From the NCBI RefSeq assembly GCF_000003605.2, contig NW_003132601.1, forward strand, positions 1 to 15,376: a stretch of 15,376 nucleotides of DNA. Reading direction: 5' to 3'. This DNA is from Saccoglossus kowalevskii (taxonomy: Eukaryota > Hemichordata > Enteropneusta > Harrimaniidae). Positions 1 through 9,575 of the stretch are shown piece by piece (the first letter of the stretch is position 1; each line of letters opens with the position of its first letter). The notes below the pieces were generated by a model. It made no database searches. It worked only from the letters and a program-made list of their open reading frames with translations, and had not been told where the DNA came from. Position numbers and translations under genes: made by a program.

Positions 1-4
1 TCAT

Positions 5-588
5 GGTCATCAACTGCCAGTCACGTTCTGGTCATCAACTGCCAGTCACGTTCTGGTCATCAACTGCCAGTCACGTTCTGGTCATCAACTGCCAGTCACG
101 TTCTGGTCATCAACTGTCAGTCACGTTCTGGTCATCAACTGCCAGTCACGTTCTGGTCAACAACTGCCAGTCACGTTCTGGTCATCAACTGCCAGTCACG
201 TTCTGGTCATCAATTGCCAGTCACGTTCTGGTCATCAACTGCCAGTCACGTTCTGGTCATCAACTGCTTGTTATGTTCTGGTCATCAACTGCCAGTCACG
301 TTCTGGTCATCAACTGTCAGTCACGTTCTGGTCATCAACTGCCAGTCACGTTCTGGTCATCAATGGCCAGTCACGTTCTGGTCATCAACTGCCAGTCACG
401 TTCTGGTCATCAACTGCCAGTCACGTTCTGGTCATCAACTGCCAGTCACGTTCTGGTCATCAACTGCCAGTCACGTTCTGGTCATCAACTGCCAGTCACG
501 TTCTGGTCATCAATTGCCAGTCACGTTCAGGTCATCAACTGCCAGTCACGTTCTGATCATCAACTGCCAGTCACGTTCTGGTCATCAA
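5..588. repeat. Higher-order block A, copy 1 (584 bases)
   Basis: Every variant in this stretch has a partner exactly 4,621 bases downstream, in 4626-5209. Shared markers include CTGTCAG at 117, GTCAACAAC at 160, CAATTG at 214, the GCTTGTTATG unit at 266, CTGTCAG at 317, CAATGG at 365, TTCAGG at 529 and CTGATCAT at 556. I saw no difference between the copies. The offset is 184 units plus 21 bases, which equals the four 5-base insertions and one 1-base insertion lying between them. The match ends at 589, where the other copy carries a CAATTG unit. Confidence 0.88.
256..380. repeat. Five-unit variant module, copy 1 (milder form)
   Basis: Five units in a fixed order: the strongly altered unit (GCTTGTTATG in place of GCCAGTCACG), a plain unit, a CTGTCAG unit, a plain unit, and a CAATGG unit. 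The copy at 4877 has the same form. Six further copies carry extra changes: CATG in the second unit and GTCAACAGCTG at the fourth. Confidence 0.85.
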
Positions 589-812
589 CTGCCAGTCACG
601 TTCTGGTCATCAACTGCCAGTCACGTTCTGGTCTTCAACTGCCAGTCACGTTCTGGTCATCAACTGCCAGTCACGTTCTGGTCATCAACTGCCAGTCACG
701 TTCTGGTCATCAACTGCCAGTCACGTTCTGGTCATCAACTGCCAGTCACGTTCTAGTCATCAACTACCAGTCACGTTCTGGTCATCAACTGCCAGTCACG
801 TTCTGGTCATCG
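589..812. repeat. Satellite units between blocks
   Basis: Mostly plain units, with GTCTTC at 634, TTCTAGTCAT at 755, a CAACTACC unit (unit position 11 G to A) near 766 and the first ATCGACT unit at 811. The TTCTAG, ACTACC and ATCGACT order recurs near 2315-2421. No gene or other element is seen. Confidence 0.85.
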
Positions 813-1472
813 ACTGCCAGTCACGTTCTGGTCATCGACTGCCAGTCACGTTCTGGTCATCGACTGCCAGTCACGTTCTGGTCATCAACTGCCAGTCACA
901 TTCTGGTCATCAACTGCCAGTCACGTTCTGGTCATCAACTGCCAGTCACATTCTGGTCATCAACTGCCAGTCACGTTCTGGTCATCAACTGCCAGTCACG
1001 TTCTGGTCATCAATTGCCAGTCACGTTCTGGTCATCAACTGCCAGTCACGTTCTGGTCATCAACTGCCAGTCACGTTCTGGTCATCAACTGCCAGTCACG
1101 TTCTGGTCATCAATTGCCAGTCACGTTCTGGTCATCAATTGCCAGTCACGTTCTGGTCATCAACTGCCAGTCACGTTCTGGTCATCAACTGCCAGTCACG
1201 TTCTGGCCATCAACTGCCAGTCACGTTCTGGTCATCAACTGAACTGCCAGTCACGTTCTGGTCATCAACTGCCAGTCACGTTCTGGTCATCAACTGCCAG
1301 TCACGTTCTGGTCATCAACTGCCAGTCACGTTCTGGTCATCAACTGCCAGTCACGTTCAGGTCATCAACTGCCAGTCACGTTCAGGTCATCAACTGCCAG
1401 TCACGTTCTGGTCATCAACTGCCAGTCACGTTCTGGTCATCAACTGCCAGTCACGTTCTAGTCATCAACTGC
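813..1472. repeat. Higher-order block D, diverged copy
   Basis: The markers line up at an offset of 9,745 with 10558-11217: ATCGACT at 836 and 861, CACATT at 900 and 950, CAATTG at 1014, 1114 and 1139, GGCCAT at 1206, the 5-base insertion at 1241, paired TTCAGG at 1359 and 1384, and TTCTAG at 1460. It differs from that copy by lacking CACATT at 1175 and by keeping the A at 1460. Homology stops where the other copies have the GCTTGTTATG unit; here a plain unit follows. Confidence 0.85.
1241..1245. repeat. 5-base insertion making a 30-base unit (first of 14)
   Basis: GAACT is inserted after CAACT, so AACTG is doubled (CAACTGAACTG). The same insertion is seen at 2096, 3526, 3806, 5437, 6267, 9805, 10306, 10986, 11692, 13422, 13777 and 15132. 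A variant form (AAACT) is at 7623. Each insertion shifts the 25-base phase by five and breaks any reading frame. Confidence 0.93.
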
Positions 1473-1660
1473 CAGTCACGTTCTGGTCATCAACTGCCAG
1501 TCACGTTCTGGTCATCAACTGCCAGTCACGTTCTGGTCATCGACTGCCAGTCACGTTCTGGTCATCGACTGCCAGTCACGTTCTGGTCATCAACTGCCAG
1601 TCACGTTCTGGTCATCAACTGCCAGTCACGTACTGGTCATCAACTGCCAGTCACGTTCTG
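1473..1660. repeat. Satellite units between blocks
   Basis: Plain units with two ATCGACT units (near 1541 and 1566) and a CGTACTGG unit at about 1632. The CGTACT variant is found ahead of the altered-unit module in five of its six fully diverged copies. Confidence 0.85.
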
Positions 1661-1785
1661 GTCATCAATCGCTTGTTATGTTCTGGTCATCAACTGCCAG
1701 TCATGTTCTGGTCATCAACTGTCAGTCACGTTCTGGTCAACAGCTGCCAGTCACGTTCTGGTCATCAATGGCCAGTCACGTTCTG
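1661..1785. repeat. Five-unit variant module, copy 2
   Basis: The module starts with a GCTTGTTATG unit preceded by CAATC. It then has a CATG unit, a CTGTCAG unit, GTCAACAGCTG and CAATGG in five successive units. Sister copies at 3066, 4001, 7263 and 11887 have ATAAACC instead of ATCAATC before the altered bases, and the copy at 9370 has ATCAACC. Confidence 0.87.
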
Positions 1786-2540
1786 GTCATCAACTGCCAG
1801 TCACATTCTGGTCATCAACTGCCAGTCACGTTCTGGTCATCAACTGCCAGTCACGTTCTGGTCATCGACTGCCAGTCACGTTCTGGTCATCGACTGCCAG
1901 TCACGTTCTGGTCATCGACTGCCAGTCACGTTCTGGTCATCGACTGCCAGTCACGTTCTGGTCATCAACTGCCAGTCACGTTCTGGTCATCAACTGCCAG
2001 TCACGTTCTGGTCATCAACTGCCAGTCACGATCTGGTCATCAACTGCCAGTCACGATCTGGTCATCAACTGCCAGTCACGTTCTGGTCATCAACTGAACT
2101 GCCAGTCACGTTCTGGTCATCAACTGCCAGTCACGTTCTGGTCATCAACTGCCAGTCACGTTCTAGTCATCAACTGCCAGTCACGTTCTAGTCATCAACT
2201 GCCAGTCACGTTCTGGTCATCAACTGCCAGTCACGTTCTGGTCATCAACTGCCAGTCACGTTCTGATCATTAACTGCCAGTCACGTTCTGGTCATCAACT
2301 GCCAGTCACGTTCTAGTCATCAACTACCAGTCACGTTCTGGTCATCAACTGCCAGTCACGTTCTGGTCATCGACTGCCAGTCACGTTCTGGTCATCGACT
2401 GCCAGTCACGTTCTGGTCATCGACTGCCAGTCACGTTCTGGTCATCAACTGCCAGTCACATTCTGGTCATCAACTGCCAGTCACGTTCTGGTCATCAACT
2501 GCCAGTCACATTCTGGTCATCAACTGCCAGTCACGTTCTG
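1786..2540. repeat. Satellite units with ATCGACT runs and paired CGATCT units
   Basis: Contents in order: CACATT at 1805, four ATCGACT units (1867-1942), a pair of CACGATCT units at 2031 and 2056, the 5-base insertion at 2096, TTCTAG at 2165 and 2190, CTGATCATTAAC at 2266, TTCTAG plus ACTACC at 2315, three ATCGACT units from 2371 to 2422, and CACATT at 2460 and 2510. The order ATCGACT x4, CGATCT x2, insertion, TTCTAG, GATCATTAAC recurs at 9551-9955 with one-unit differences in spacing. No gene is seen. Confidence 0.85.
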
Positions 2541-3065
2541 GTCATCAACTGCCAGTCACGTTCTGGTCATCAACTGCCAGTCACGTTCTGGTCATCAACT
2601 GCCAGTCACGTTCTGGTCATCAACTGCCAGTCACGTTCTGGTCATCAACTGCCAGTCACGTTCAGGTCATCAACTGCCAGTCACGTTCAGGTCATCAACT
2701 GCCAGTCACGTTCTGGTCATCAACTGGCAGTCACGTTCTGGTCATCAACTGTCAGTCACGTTCTAGTCATCAACTGCTTGTTATGTTCTGGTCATCAACT
2801 GCCAGTCACGTTCTGGTCATCGACTGCCAGTCACGTTCTGGTCATCAACTGCCAGTCACGTTCTGGTCATCAACTGCCAGTCACGTTCTGGTCATCAACT
2901 GACAGTCACGTTCTGGTCATCAACTGCCAGTCACGTTCTGGTCATCAACTGCCAGTCATGTTCTGGTCATCAACTGCCAGTCACGTTCTGGTCATCAACT
3001 GCCAGTCACGTTCTGGTCATCAACTGCCAGTCACGTACTGGTCATCAACTGCCAGTCACGTTCTG
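2541..3065. repeat. Higher-order block E, copy 1
   Basis: Markers: paired TTCAGG at 2664 and 2689, CTGGCAG at 2727, TTCTAG then the GCTTGTTATG unit at 2766-2790, ATCGACT at 2822, CTGACAG near 2911, CATG at 2959 and CGTACT near 3035. The distances between these markers match those around 6922 and 8128 exactly, and around 11567 with small differences. The altered unit here is preceded by TTCTAGTCAT, unlike the form that heads the five-unit module. Confidence 0.85.
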
Positions 3066-3190
3066 GTCATAAACCGCTTGTTATGTTCTGGTCATCAACT
3101 GCCAGTCATGTTCTGGTCATCAACTGTCAGTCACGTTCTGGTCAACAGCTGCCAGTCACGTTCTGGTCATCAATGGCCAGTCACGTTCTG
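3066..3190. repeat. Five-unit variant module, copy 3
   Basis: The altered unit begins GTCATAAACC. It is followed by CATG (3109), CTGTCAG, GTCAACAGCTG and CAATGG units, in the same order and spacing as the copies at 4001, 7263 and 11887. Confidence 0.87.
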
Positions 3191-3389
3191 GTCATCAACT
3201 GCCAGTCACGTTCTGGTCATCAACTGCCAGTCACGTTCTGGTCATCAACTGCCAGTCACGTTCTGGTCATCAACTGCCAGTCACGTTCAGGTCATCAACT
3301 GCCAGTCACGTTCAGGTCATCAACTGCCAGTCACGTTCTGGTCATCAACTGCCAGTCACGTTCTGGTCATCAACTGTCAGTCACGTTCT

Positions 3390-3949
3390 AGTCATCAACT
3401 GCTTGTTATGTTCTGGTCATCAACTGCCAGTCACGTTCTGGTCATCGACTGCCAGTCACATTCTGGTCATCAACTGCCAGTCACGTTCTGGTCATCAACT
3501 GCCAGTCACGTTCTGGTCATCAACTGAACTGCCAGTCACGTTCTGGTCATCAACTGCCAGTCACGTTCTGGTCATCAACTGCCAGTCACGTTCAGGTCAT
3601 CAACTGCCAGTCACGTTCAGGTCATCAACTGCCAGTCACGTTCTGGTCATCAACTGTTAGTCACGTTCTAGTCATCAACTGCTTGTTATGTTCTGGTCAT
3701 CAACTGCCAGTCGCGTTCTGGTCATCGACTGCCAGTCACATTCTGGTCATCAACTGCCAGTCACGTTCTGGTCATCAACTGCCAGTCACGTTCTGGTCAT
3801 CAACTGAACTGCCAGTCACGTTCTGGTCATCAACTGACAGTCACGTTCTGGTCATCAACTGCCAGTCACGTTCTGGTCATCAACTGCCAGTCACGTTCTG
3901 GTCATCAACTGCCAGTCACGTTCTGGTCATCAACTGCCAGTCACGTTCT
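3390..3949. repeat. 280-base local tandem duplication (two copies)
   Basis: Copy 1 is about 3390-3669 and copy 2 about 3670-3949. Paired markers 280 bases apart are TTCTAG (3390/3670), the GCTTGTTATG unit (3401/3681), ATCGACT (3447/3727), CACATT (3460/3740) and the 5-base insertion (3526/3806). 280 equals eleven units plus the insertion. Copy 2 has private changes: CTGTTAG at 3658 just before it, TCGCG at 3712, and CTGACAG near 3838. The exact breakpoints cannot be fixed in repeated DNA. Confidence 0.83.
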
Positions 3950-4000
3950 GGTCATCAACTGCCAGTCACGTACTGGTCATCAACTGCCAGTCACGTTCTG

Positions 4001-4125
4001 GTCATAAACCGCTTGTTATGTTCTGGTCATCAACTGCCAGTCATGTTCTGGTCATCAACTGTCAGTCACGTTCTGGTCAACAGCTGCCAGTCACGTTCTG
4101 GTCATCAATGGCCAGTCACGTTCTG
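4001..4125. repeat. Five-unit variant module, copy 4
   Basis: Altered unit with GTCATAAACC, then CATG (4044), CTGTCAG, GTCAACAGCTG and CAATGG. It is preceded by the CGTACT unit near 3971, as in copies 3, 6 and 8. Confidence 0.87.
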
Positions 4126-4625
4126 GTCATCAACTGCCAGTCACATTCTGGTCATCAACTGCCAGTCACGTTCTGGTCATCAACTGCCAGTCACGTTCTG
4201 GTCATCGACTGCCAGTCACGTTCTGGTCATCGACTGCCAGTTACGTTCTGGTCATCGACTGCCAGTCACGTTCTGGTCATCAACTGCCAGTCACGTTCTG
4301 GTCATCAACTGCCAGTCACGTTCTGGTCATCAACTGCCAAGTCACGTTCTGGTCATCAACTGCCAGTCACGTTCTGGTCTTCAACTGCCAGTCACGTTCT
4401 GGTCATCAACTGCCAGTCACGTTCTGGTCATCAACTGCCAGTCACGTTCTGGTCATCAACTGCCAGTCACGTTCTGGTCATCAATTGCCAGTCACGTTCT
4501 GGTCATCAACTGCCAGTCACGTTCTGGTCATCAACTGCCAGTCACGTTCTGGTCATCAACTGCCAGTCACGTTCTGGTCATCAACGGCCAGTCACGTTCT
4601 GGTCATCAACTGCCAGTCACGTTCT
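4126..4625. repeat. Satellite units between blocks, with a 1-base insertion
   Basis: CACATT at 4145, three ATCGACT units (4207-4257) with a CAGTTACG variant at 4241, a single inserted A at about 4339, GTCTTC at 4380, CAATTG near 4486, CAACGG near 4586 and otherwise plain units. The CACATT, ATCGACT, CAGTTACG order recurs at 7407-7520. Nothing else is seen. Confidence 0.84.
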
Positions 4626-5209
4626 GGTCATCAACTGCCAGTCACGTTCTGGTCATCAACTGCCAGTCACGTTCTGGTCATCAACTGCCAGTCACGTTCT
4701 GGTCATCAACTGCCAGTCACGTTCTGGTCATCAACTGTCAGTCACGTTCTGGTCATCAACTGCCAGTCACGTTCTGGTCAACAACTGCCAGTCACGTTCT
4801 GGTCATCAACTGCCAGTCACGTTCTGGTCATCAATTGCCAGTCACGTTCTGGTCATCAACTGCCAGTCACGTTCTGGTCATCAACTGCTTGTTATGTTCT
4901 GGTCATCAACTGCCAGTCACGTTCTGGTCATCAACTGTCAGTCACGTTCTGGTCATCAACTGCCAGTCACGTTCTGGTCATCAATGGCCAGTCACGTTCT
5001 GGTCATCAACTGCCAGTCACGTTCTGGTCATCAACTGCCAGTCACGTTCTGGTCATCAACTGCCAGTCACGTTCTGGTCATCAACTGCCAGTCACGTTCT
5101 GGTCATCAACTGCCAGTCACGTTCTGGTCATCAATTGCCAGTCACGTTCAGGTCATCAACTGCCAGTCACGTTCTGATCATCAACTGCCAGTCACGTTCT
5201 GGTCATCAA
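4626..5209. repeat. Higher-order block A, copy 2 (584 bases)
   Basis: This matches 5-588 at every variant position compared, offset 4,621. Markers include GTCAACAAC at 4781, CAATTG at 4835, the altered unit at 4887, CAATGG near 4985, TTCAGG at 5150 and CTGATCAT at 5177. Apparent identity across 584 bases of otherwise variable repeat points to a recent segmental copy or gene conversion. Confidence 0.88.
4877..5001. repeat. Five-unit variant module, copy 5 (milder form)
   Basis: Same order as the copy at 256: altered unit, plain unit, CTGTCAG, plain unit, CAATGG. It lies inside block A copy 2. Confidence 0.85.
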
Positions 5210-5715
5210 TTGCCAGTCACGTTCTGGTCATCAACTGCCAGTCACGTTCTGGTCATCAACTGCCAGTCACGTTCTGGTCATCAACTGCCAGTCACGTTCT
5301 GGTCATCAATTGCCAGTCACGTTCTGGTCATCAATTGCCAGTCACGTTCTGGTCATCAACTGCCAGTCACGTTCTGGTCATCAACTGCCAGTCACGTTCT
5401 GGCCATCAACTGCCAGTCACGTTCTGGTCATCAACTGAACTGCCAGTCACGTTCTGGTCATCAACTGCCAGTCACGTTCTGGTCATCAACTGCCAGTCAC
5501 GTTCTGGTCATCAACTGCCAGTCACGTTCTGGTCATCAACTGCCAGTCACGTTCAGGTCATCAACTGCCAGTCACGTTCAGGTCATCAACTGCCAGTCAC
5601 GTTCTGGTCATCAACTGCCAGTCACGTTCTGGTCATCAACTGCCAGTCACGTTCTAGTCATCAACTGCTTGTTATGTTCTGGTCATCAACTGCCAGTCAC
5701 GTTCTGGTCATCAAC
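5210..5715. repeat. Higher-order block D, second diverged copy
   Basis: Markers are CAATTG at 5210, 5310 and 5335, GGCCAT at 5402, the 5-base insertion at 5437, paired TTCAGG at 5555 and 5580, TTCTAG at 5656 and the GCTTGTTATG unit at 5657-5681. The intervals (66, 35, 118 and 101 bases) equal those in the copies at 813, 10495 and 12931. It lacks the CACATT change that both later copies share. Confidence 0.86.
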
Positions 5716-6411
5716 TGCCAGTCACGTTCTGGTCATCAACTGCCAGTCACGTTCTGGTCATCAACTGACAGTCACGTTCTGGTCATCAACTGCCAGTCAA
5801 ATTCTGGTCATCAACTGCCAGTCACGTTCTGGTCATCAACTGCCAGTCACGTTCTGGTCATCAATTGCCAGTCACGTTCAGGTCATCAACTGCCAGTCAC
5901 GTTCTGGTCATCAACTGCCAGTCACGTTCTGGTCATCAACTGCCAGTCACGTTCTGGTCATCAACTGCCAGTCACGTTCTGGTCTTCAACTGCCAGTCAC
6001 GTTCTGGTCATCAACTGCCAGTCACGTTCTGGTCATCAACTGCCAGTCACGTTCTGGTCATCAACTGCCTGTCACGTTCTGGTCATCAACTGCCAGTCAC
6101 GTTCTGGTCATCAACTGCCAGTCACGTTCTGGTCATCAACTGCCAGTCACGTTCTGGTCATCAACTGCCAGTCACGATCTGGTCATCAACTGCCAGTCAC
6201 GATCTGGTCATCAACTGCCAGTCACGTTCTGGTCATCAACTGCCAGTCACGTTCTGGTCATCAACTGAACTGCCAGTCACGTTCTGGTCATCAACTGCCA
6301 GTCACGTTCTCGTCATCAACTGCCAGTCACGTTCTAGTCATCAACTGCCAGTCACGTTCTGGTCATCAACTGCCAGTCACGTTCTGGTCATCAACTGCCA
6401 GTCACGTTCTG
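5716..6411. repeat. Satellite units with mixed variants
   Basis: In order: CTGACAG at 5768, GTCAAATT at 5800, CAATTG then TTCAGG at 5865-5880, GTCTTC at 5985, GCCTGTC at 6070, paired CGATCT at 6177 and 6202, the 5-base insertion at 6267, TTCTCGTCAT at 6311 (the only such change seen) and TTCTAG near 6336. The CAATTG-TTCAGG-GTCTTC set, with 105 bases between the last two, recurs at 514-634, 8903-9023, 12570-12690 and 12770-12890. No gene is seen. Confidence 0.84.
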
Positions 6412-6586
6412 GTCATCGACTGCCAGTCACGTTCTGGTCATCGACTGCCAGTCACGTTCTGGTCATCGACTGCCAGTCACGTTCTGGTCATCGACTGCCA
6501 GTCACGTTCTGGTCATCGACTGCCAGTCACGTTCTGGTCATCGACTGCCAGTCACGTTCTGGTCATCGACTGCCAGTCACGTTCTG
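6412..6586. repeat. Run of seven ATCGACT units
   Basis: Seven consecutive units share A to G at unit position 7, at 6418, 6443, 6468, 6493, 6518, 6543 and 6568. The change adds a second CpG per unit. Other runs in the window are one to four units long (for example 1867-1942 and 9551-9626), so this is the longest pure run of a single variant. Confidence 0.92.
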
Positions 6587-6615
6587 GTCATCAACTGCCA
6601 GTCACGTTCTGGTCT

Positions 6616-7150
6616 TCAACTGCCAGTCACGTTCTGGTCATCAACTGCCAGTCAAATTCTGGTCATCAACTGCCAGTCACGTTCTGGTCATCAACTGCCA
6701 GTCACGTTCTGGTCATCAACTGCCAGTCACGTTCTGGTCATCAACTGCCAGTCACGTTCTGGTCATCAACTGCCAGTCACGTTCTGGTCATCAACTGCCA
6801 GTCACGTTCAGGTCATCAACTGCCAGTCACGTTCAGGTCATCAACTGCCAGTCACGTTCTGGTCATCAACTGGCAGTCACGTTCTGGTCATCAACTGTCA
6901 GTCACGTTCTAGTCATCAACTGCTTGTTATGTTCTGGTCATCAACTGCCAGTCACGTTCTGGTCATCGACTGCCAGTCACGTTCTGGTCATCAACTGCCA
7001 GTCACGTTCTGGTCATCAACTGCCAGTCACGTTCTGGTCATCAACTGACAGTCACGTTCTGGTCATCAACTGCCAGTCACGTTCTGGTCATCAACTGCCA
7101 GTCATGTTCTGGTCATCAACTGCCAGTCACGTTCTGGTCATCAACTGCCA
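6616..7150. repeat. Higher-order block E, copy 2
   Basis: This matches 7822-8357 at an offset of 1,206 (48 units plus 6). Shared markers are GTCAAATT at 6655, paired TTCAGG at 6810 and 6835, CTGGCAG at 6873, CTGTCAG at 6898, TTCTAG at 6911, the GCTTGTTATG unit at 6912-6936, ATCGACT at 6968, CTGACAG at 7048 and CATG at 7105. The other copy has one extra A at about 8282. The left limit is the GTCTTC change at 6615, absent in the partner. Confidence 0.87.
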
Positions 7151-7262
7151 GTCACGTTCAGGTCATCAACTGCCAGTCACGTTCTGGTCATCAACTGCCC
7201 AGTCACGTTCTGGTCATCAACTGCCAGTCACGTACTGGTCATCAACTGCCAGTCACGTTCTG

Positions 7263-7387
7263 GTCATAAACCGCTTGTTATGTTCTGGTCATCAACTGCC
7301 AGTCATGTTCTGGTCATCAACTGTCAGTCACGTTCTGGTCAACAGCTGCCAGTCACGTTCTGGTCATCAATGGCCAGTCACGTTCTG
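7263..7387. repeat. Five-unit variant module, copy 6
   Basis: Altered unit with GTCATAAACC, followed by CATG (7306), CTGTCAG, GTCAACAGCTG and CAATGG. A CGTACT unit sits just upstream near 7232, and a single extra C lies near 7200. Confidence 0.87.
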
Positions 7388-7821
7388 GTCATCAACTGCC
7401 AGTCACATTCTGGTCATCAACTGCCAGTCACGTTCTGGTCATCAACTGCCAGTCACGTTCTGGTCATCGACTGCCAGTCACGTTCTGGTCATCGACTGCC
7501 AGTTACGTTCTGGTCATCGACTGCCAGTCACGTTCTGGTCATCAACTGCCAGTCACGTTCTGGTCATCAACTGCCAGTCACGTTCTGGTCATCAACTGCC
7601 AGTCACGTTCTGGTCATCAACTAAACTGCCAGTCACGTTCTGGTCATCAACTGCCAGTCACGTTCTGGTCATCAACTGCCAGTCACGTTCTAGTCATCAA
7701 CTGCCAGTCACGTTCTGGTCATCAACTGCCAGTCACGTTCTGGTCATCAACTGCCAGTCACGTTCTGGTCATCAACTGCCAGTCACGTTCTGGTCATCAA
7801 CTGCCAGTCACGTTCTGGTCA
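7388..7821. repeat. Satellite units, with the AAACT form of the 5-base insertion
   Basis: CACATT at 7407, three ATCGACT units with CAGTTACG near 7504, the inserted AAACT at 7623-7627 (the only one of 14 that is not GAACT), TTCTAG near 7691, and then plain units. The left part repeats the arrangement at 4145-4260. Confidence 0.85.
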
Positions 7822-8357
7822 TCAACTGCCAGTCACGTTCTGGTCATCAACTGCCAGTCAAATTCTGGTCATCAACTGCCAGTCACGTTCTGGTCATCAA
7901 CTGCCAGTCACGTTCTGGTCATCAACTGCCAGTCACGTTCTGGTCATCAACTGCCAGTCACGTTCTGGTCATCAACTGCCAGTCACGTTCTGGTCATCAA
8001 CTGCCAGTCACGTTCAGGTCATCAACTGCCAGTCACGTTCAGGTCATCAACTGCCAGTCACGTTCTGGTCATCAACTGGCAGTCACGTTCTGGTCATCAA
8101 CTGTCAGTCACGTTCTAGTCATCAACTGCTTGTTATGTTCTGGTCATCAACTGCCAGTCACGTTCTGGTCATCGACTGCCAGTCACGTTCTGGTCATCAA
8201 CTGCCAGTCACGTTCTGGTCATCAACTGCCAGTCACGTTCTGGTCATCAACTGACAGTCACGTTCTGGTCATCAACTGCCAAGTCACGTTCTGGTCATCA
8301 ACTGCCAGTCATGTTCTGGTCATCAACTGCCAGTCACGTTCTGGTCATCAACTGCCA
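7822..8357. repeat. Higher-order block E, copy 3
   Basis: This is the partner of 6616-7150. Markers are GTCAAATT at 7861, TTCAGG at 8016 and 8041, CTGGCAG at 8079, CTGTCAG at 8104, TTCTAG at 8117, the altered unit at 8118-8142, ATCGACT at 8174, CTGACAG at 8254 and CATG at 8312. It differs by one inserted A near 8282. Unlike copies 1, 2 and 4, it is not followed by the five-unit module. Confidence 0.87.
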
Positions 8358-8468
8358 GTCACGTTCTGGTCATCAACTGCCAGTCACGTTTCTGGTCATC
8401 AACTGCCAGTCACGTTCTGGTCATCAACTGCCAGTCACGTTCTGGTCATCGACTGCCTGTCACGTTCT

Positions 8469-9102
8469 GGTCATCAACTGCCAGTCACGTTCTGGTCATC
8501 AACTGCCAGTCACGTTCTGGTCATCAACTGCCAGTCACGTTCTGGTCATCAACTGCCAGTCACGATCTGGTCATCAACTGCCAGTCACGATCTGGTCATC
8601 AACTGCCAGTCACGTTCTGGTCATCAACTGCCAGTCACGTTCTGGTCATCAATTGCCAGTCACGTTCTGGTCATCAATTGCCAGTCACGTTCAGGTCATC
8701 AACTGCCAGTCACGTTCTGGTCATCAACTGCCAGTCACGTTCTGGTCATCAACTGCCAGTCACGTTCTGGTCATCAACTGCCAGTCACGTTCTGGTCATC
8801 AACTGCCAGTCACGTTCTGGTCATCAACTGCCAGTCACGTTCTGGTCATCAACTGCCAGTCACGTTCTGGTCATCAACTGCCAGTCACGTTCTGGTCATC
8901 AATTGCCAGTCACGTTCAGGTCATCAACTGCCAGTCACGTTCTGGTCATCAACTGCCAGTCACGTTCTGGTCATCAACTGCCAGTCACGTTCTGGTCATC
9001 AACTGCCAGTCACGTTCTGGTCTTCAACTGCCAGTCACGTTCTGGTCATCAACTGCCAGTCACGTTCTGGTCATCAACTGCCAGTCACGTTCTGGTCATC
9101 AA
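8469..9102. repeat. Higher-order block G, copy 1 (634 bases)
   Basis: This matches 12136-12769 at an offset of 3,667 with no difference noted. Markers are paired CGATCT at 8565 and 8590, CAATTG at 8653, 8678 and 8903, TTCAGG at 8693 and 8918, and GTCTTC at 9023. The offset is 146 units plus 17, exactly the net of the indels between the copies. The left limit lies after the GCCTGTC change at 8458 and the single extra T near 8390. Confidence 0.87.
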
Positions 9103-9369
9103 CTGCCAGTCACGTTCTGGTCATCAACTGCCAGTCACGTTCTGGTCATCAACTGCCAGTCACGTTCTGGTCATCAACTGCCAGTCACGTTCTGGTCATC
9201 AACTGCCAGTCACGTTCTGGTCATCAACTGCCAGTCACGTTCTGGTCATCAACTGCCAGTCACGTTCTGGTCATCGACTGCCAGTCACGTTCTGGTCATC
9301 GACTGCCAGTCACGTTCTGGTCATCAACTGCCAGTCACGTTCTGGTCATCAACTGCCAGTCACGTTCTG
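9103..9369. repeat. Nearly uniform satellite units
   Basis: Plain consensus units apart from two ATCGACT units near 9272 and 9301. Together with the plain tail of block G this gives about ten uninterrupted consensus units. Confidence 0.88.
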
Positions 9370-9494
9370 GTCATCAACCGCTTGTTATGTTCTGGTCATC
9401 AACTGCCAGTCATGTTCTGGTCATCAACTGTCAGTCACGTTCTGGTCAACAGCTGCCAGTCACGTTCTGGTCATCAATGGCCAGTCACGTTCTG
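9370..9494. repeat. Five-unit variant module, copy 7
   Basis: Altered unit preceded by ATCAACC, then CATG (9413), CTGTCAG, GTCAACAGCTG and CAATGG. Unlike the other diverged copies, no CGTACT unit precedes it. Confidence 0.86.
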
Positions 9495-9575
9495 GTCATC
9501 AACTGCCAGTCACGTTCTGGTCATCAACTGCCAGTCACGTTCTGGTCATCGACTGCCAGTCACGTTCTGGTCATC

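Noticed and set aside
256-280. ATG within GCTTGTTATG as a translation start
   Set aside because: The ATG arises by substitution in an altered repeat unit and leads only into the periodic artefact peptide, with no start context or codon signal.
2031-2061. GATC-containing units as regulatory or restriction-linked sites
   Set aside because: The paired CGATCT variants are single T to A changes copied with their blocks (also at 6177, 8565, 9715, 10216 and 12232). Nothing else supports a role.
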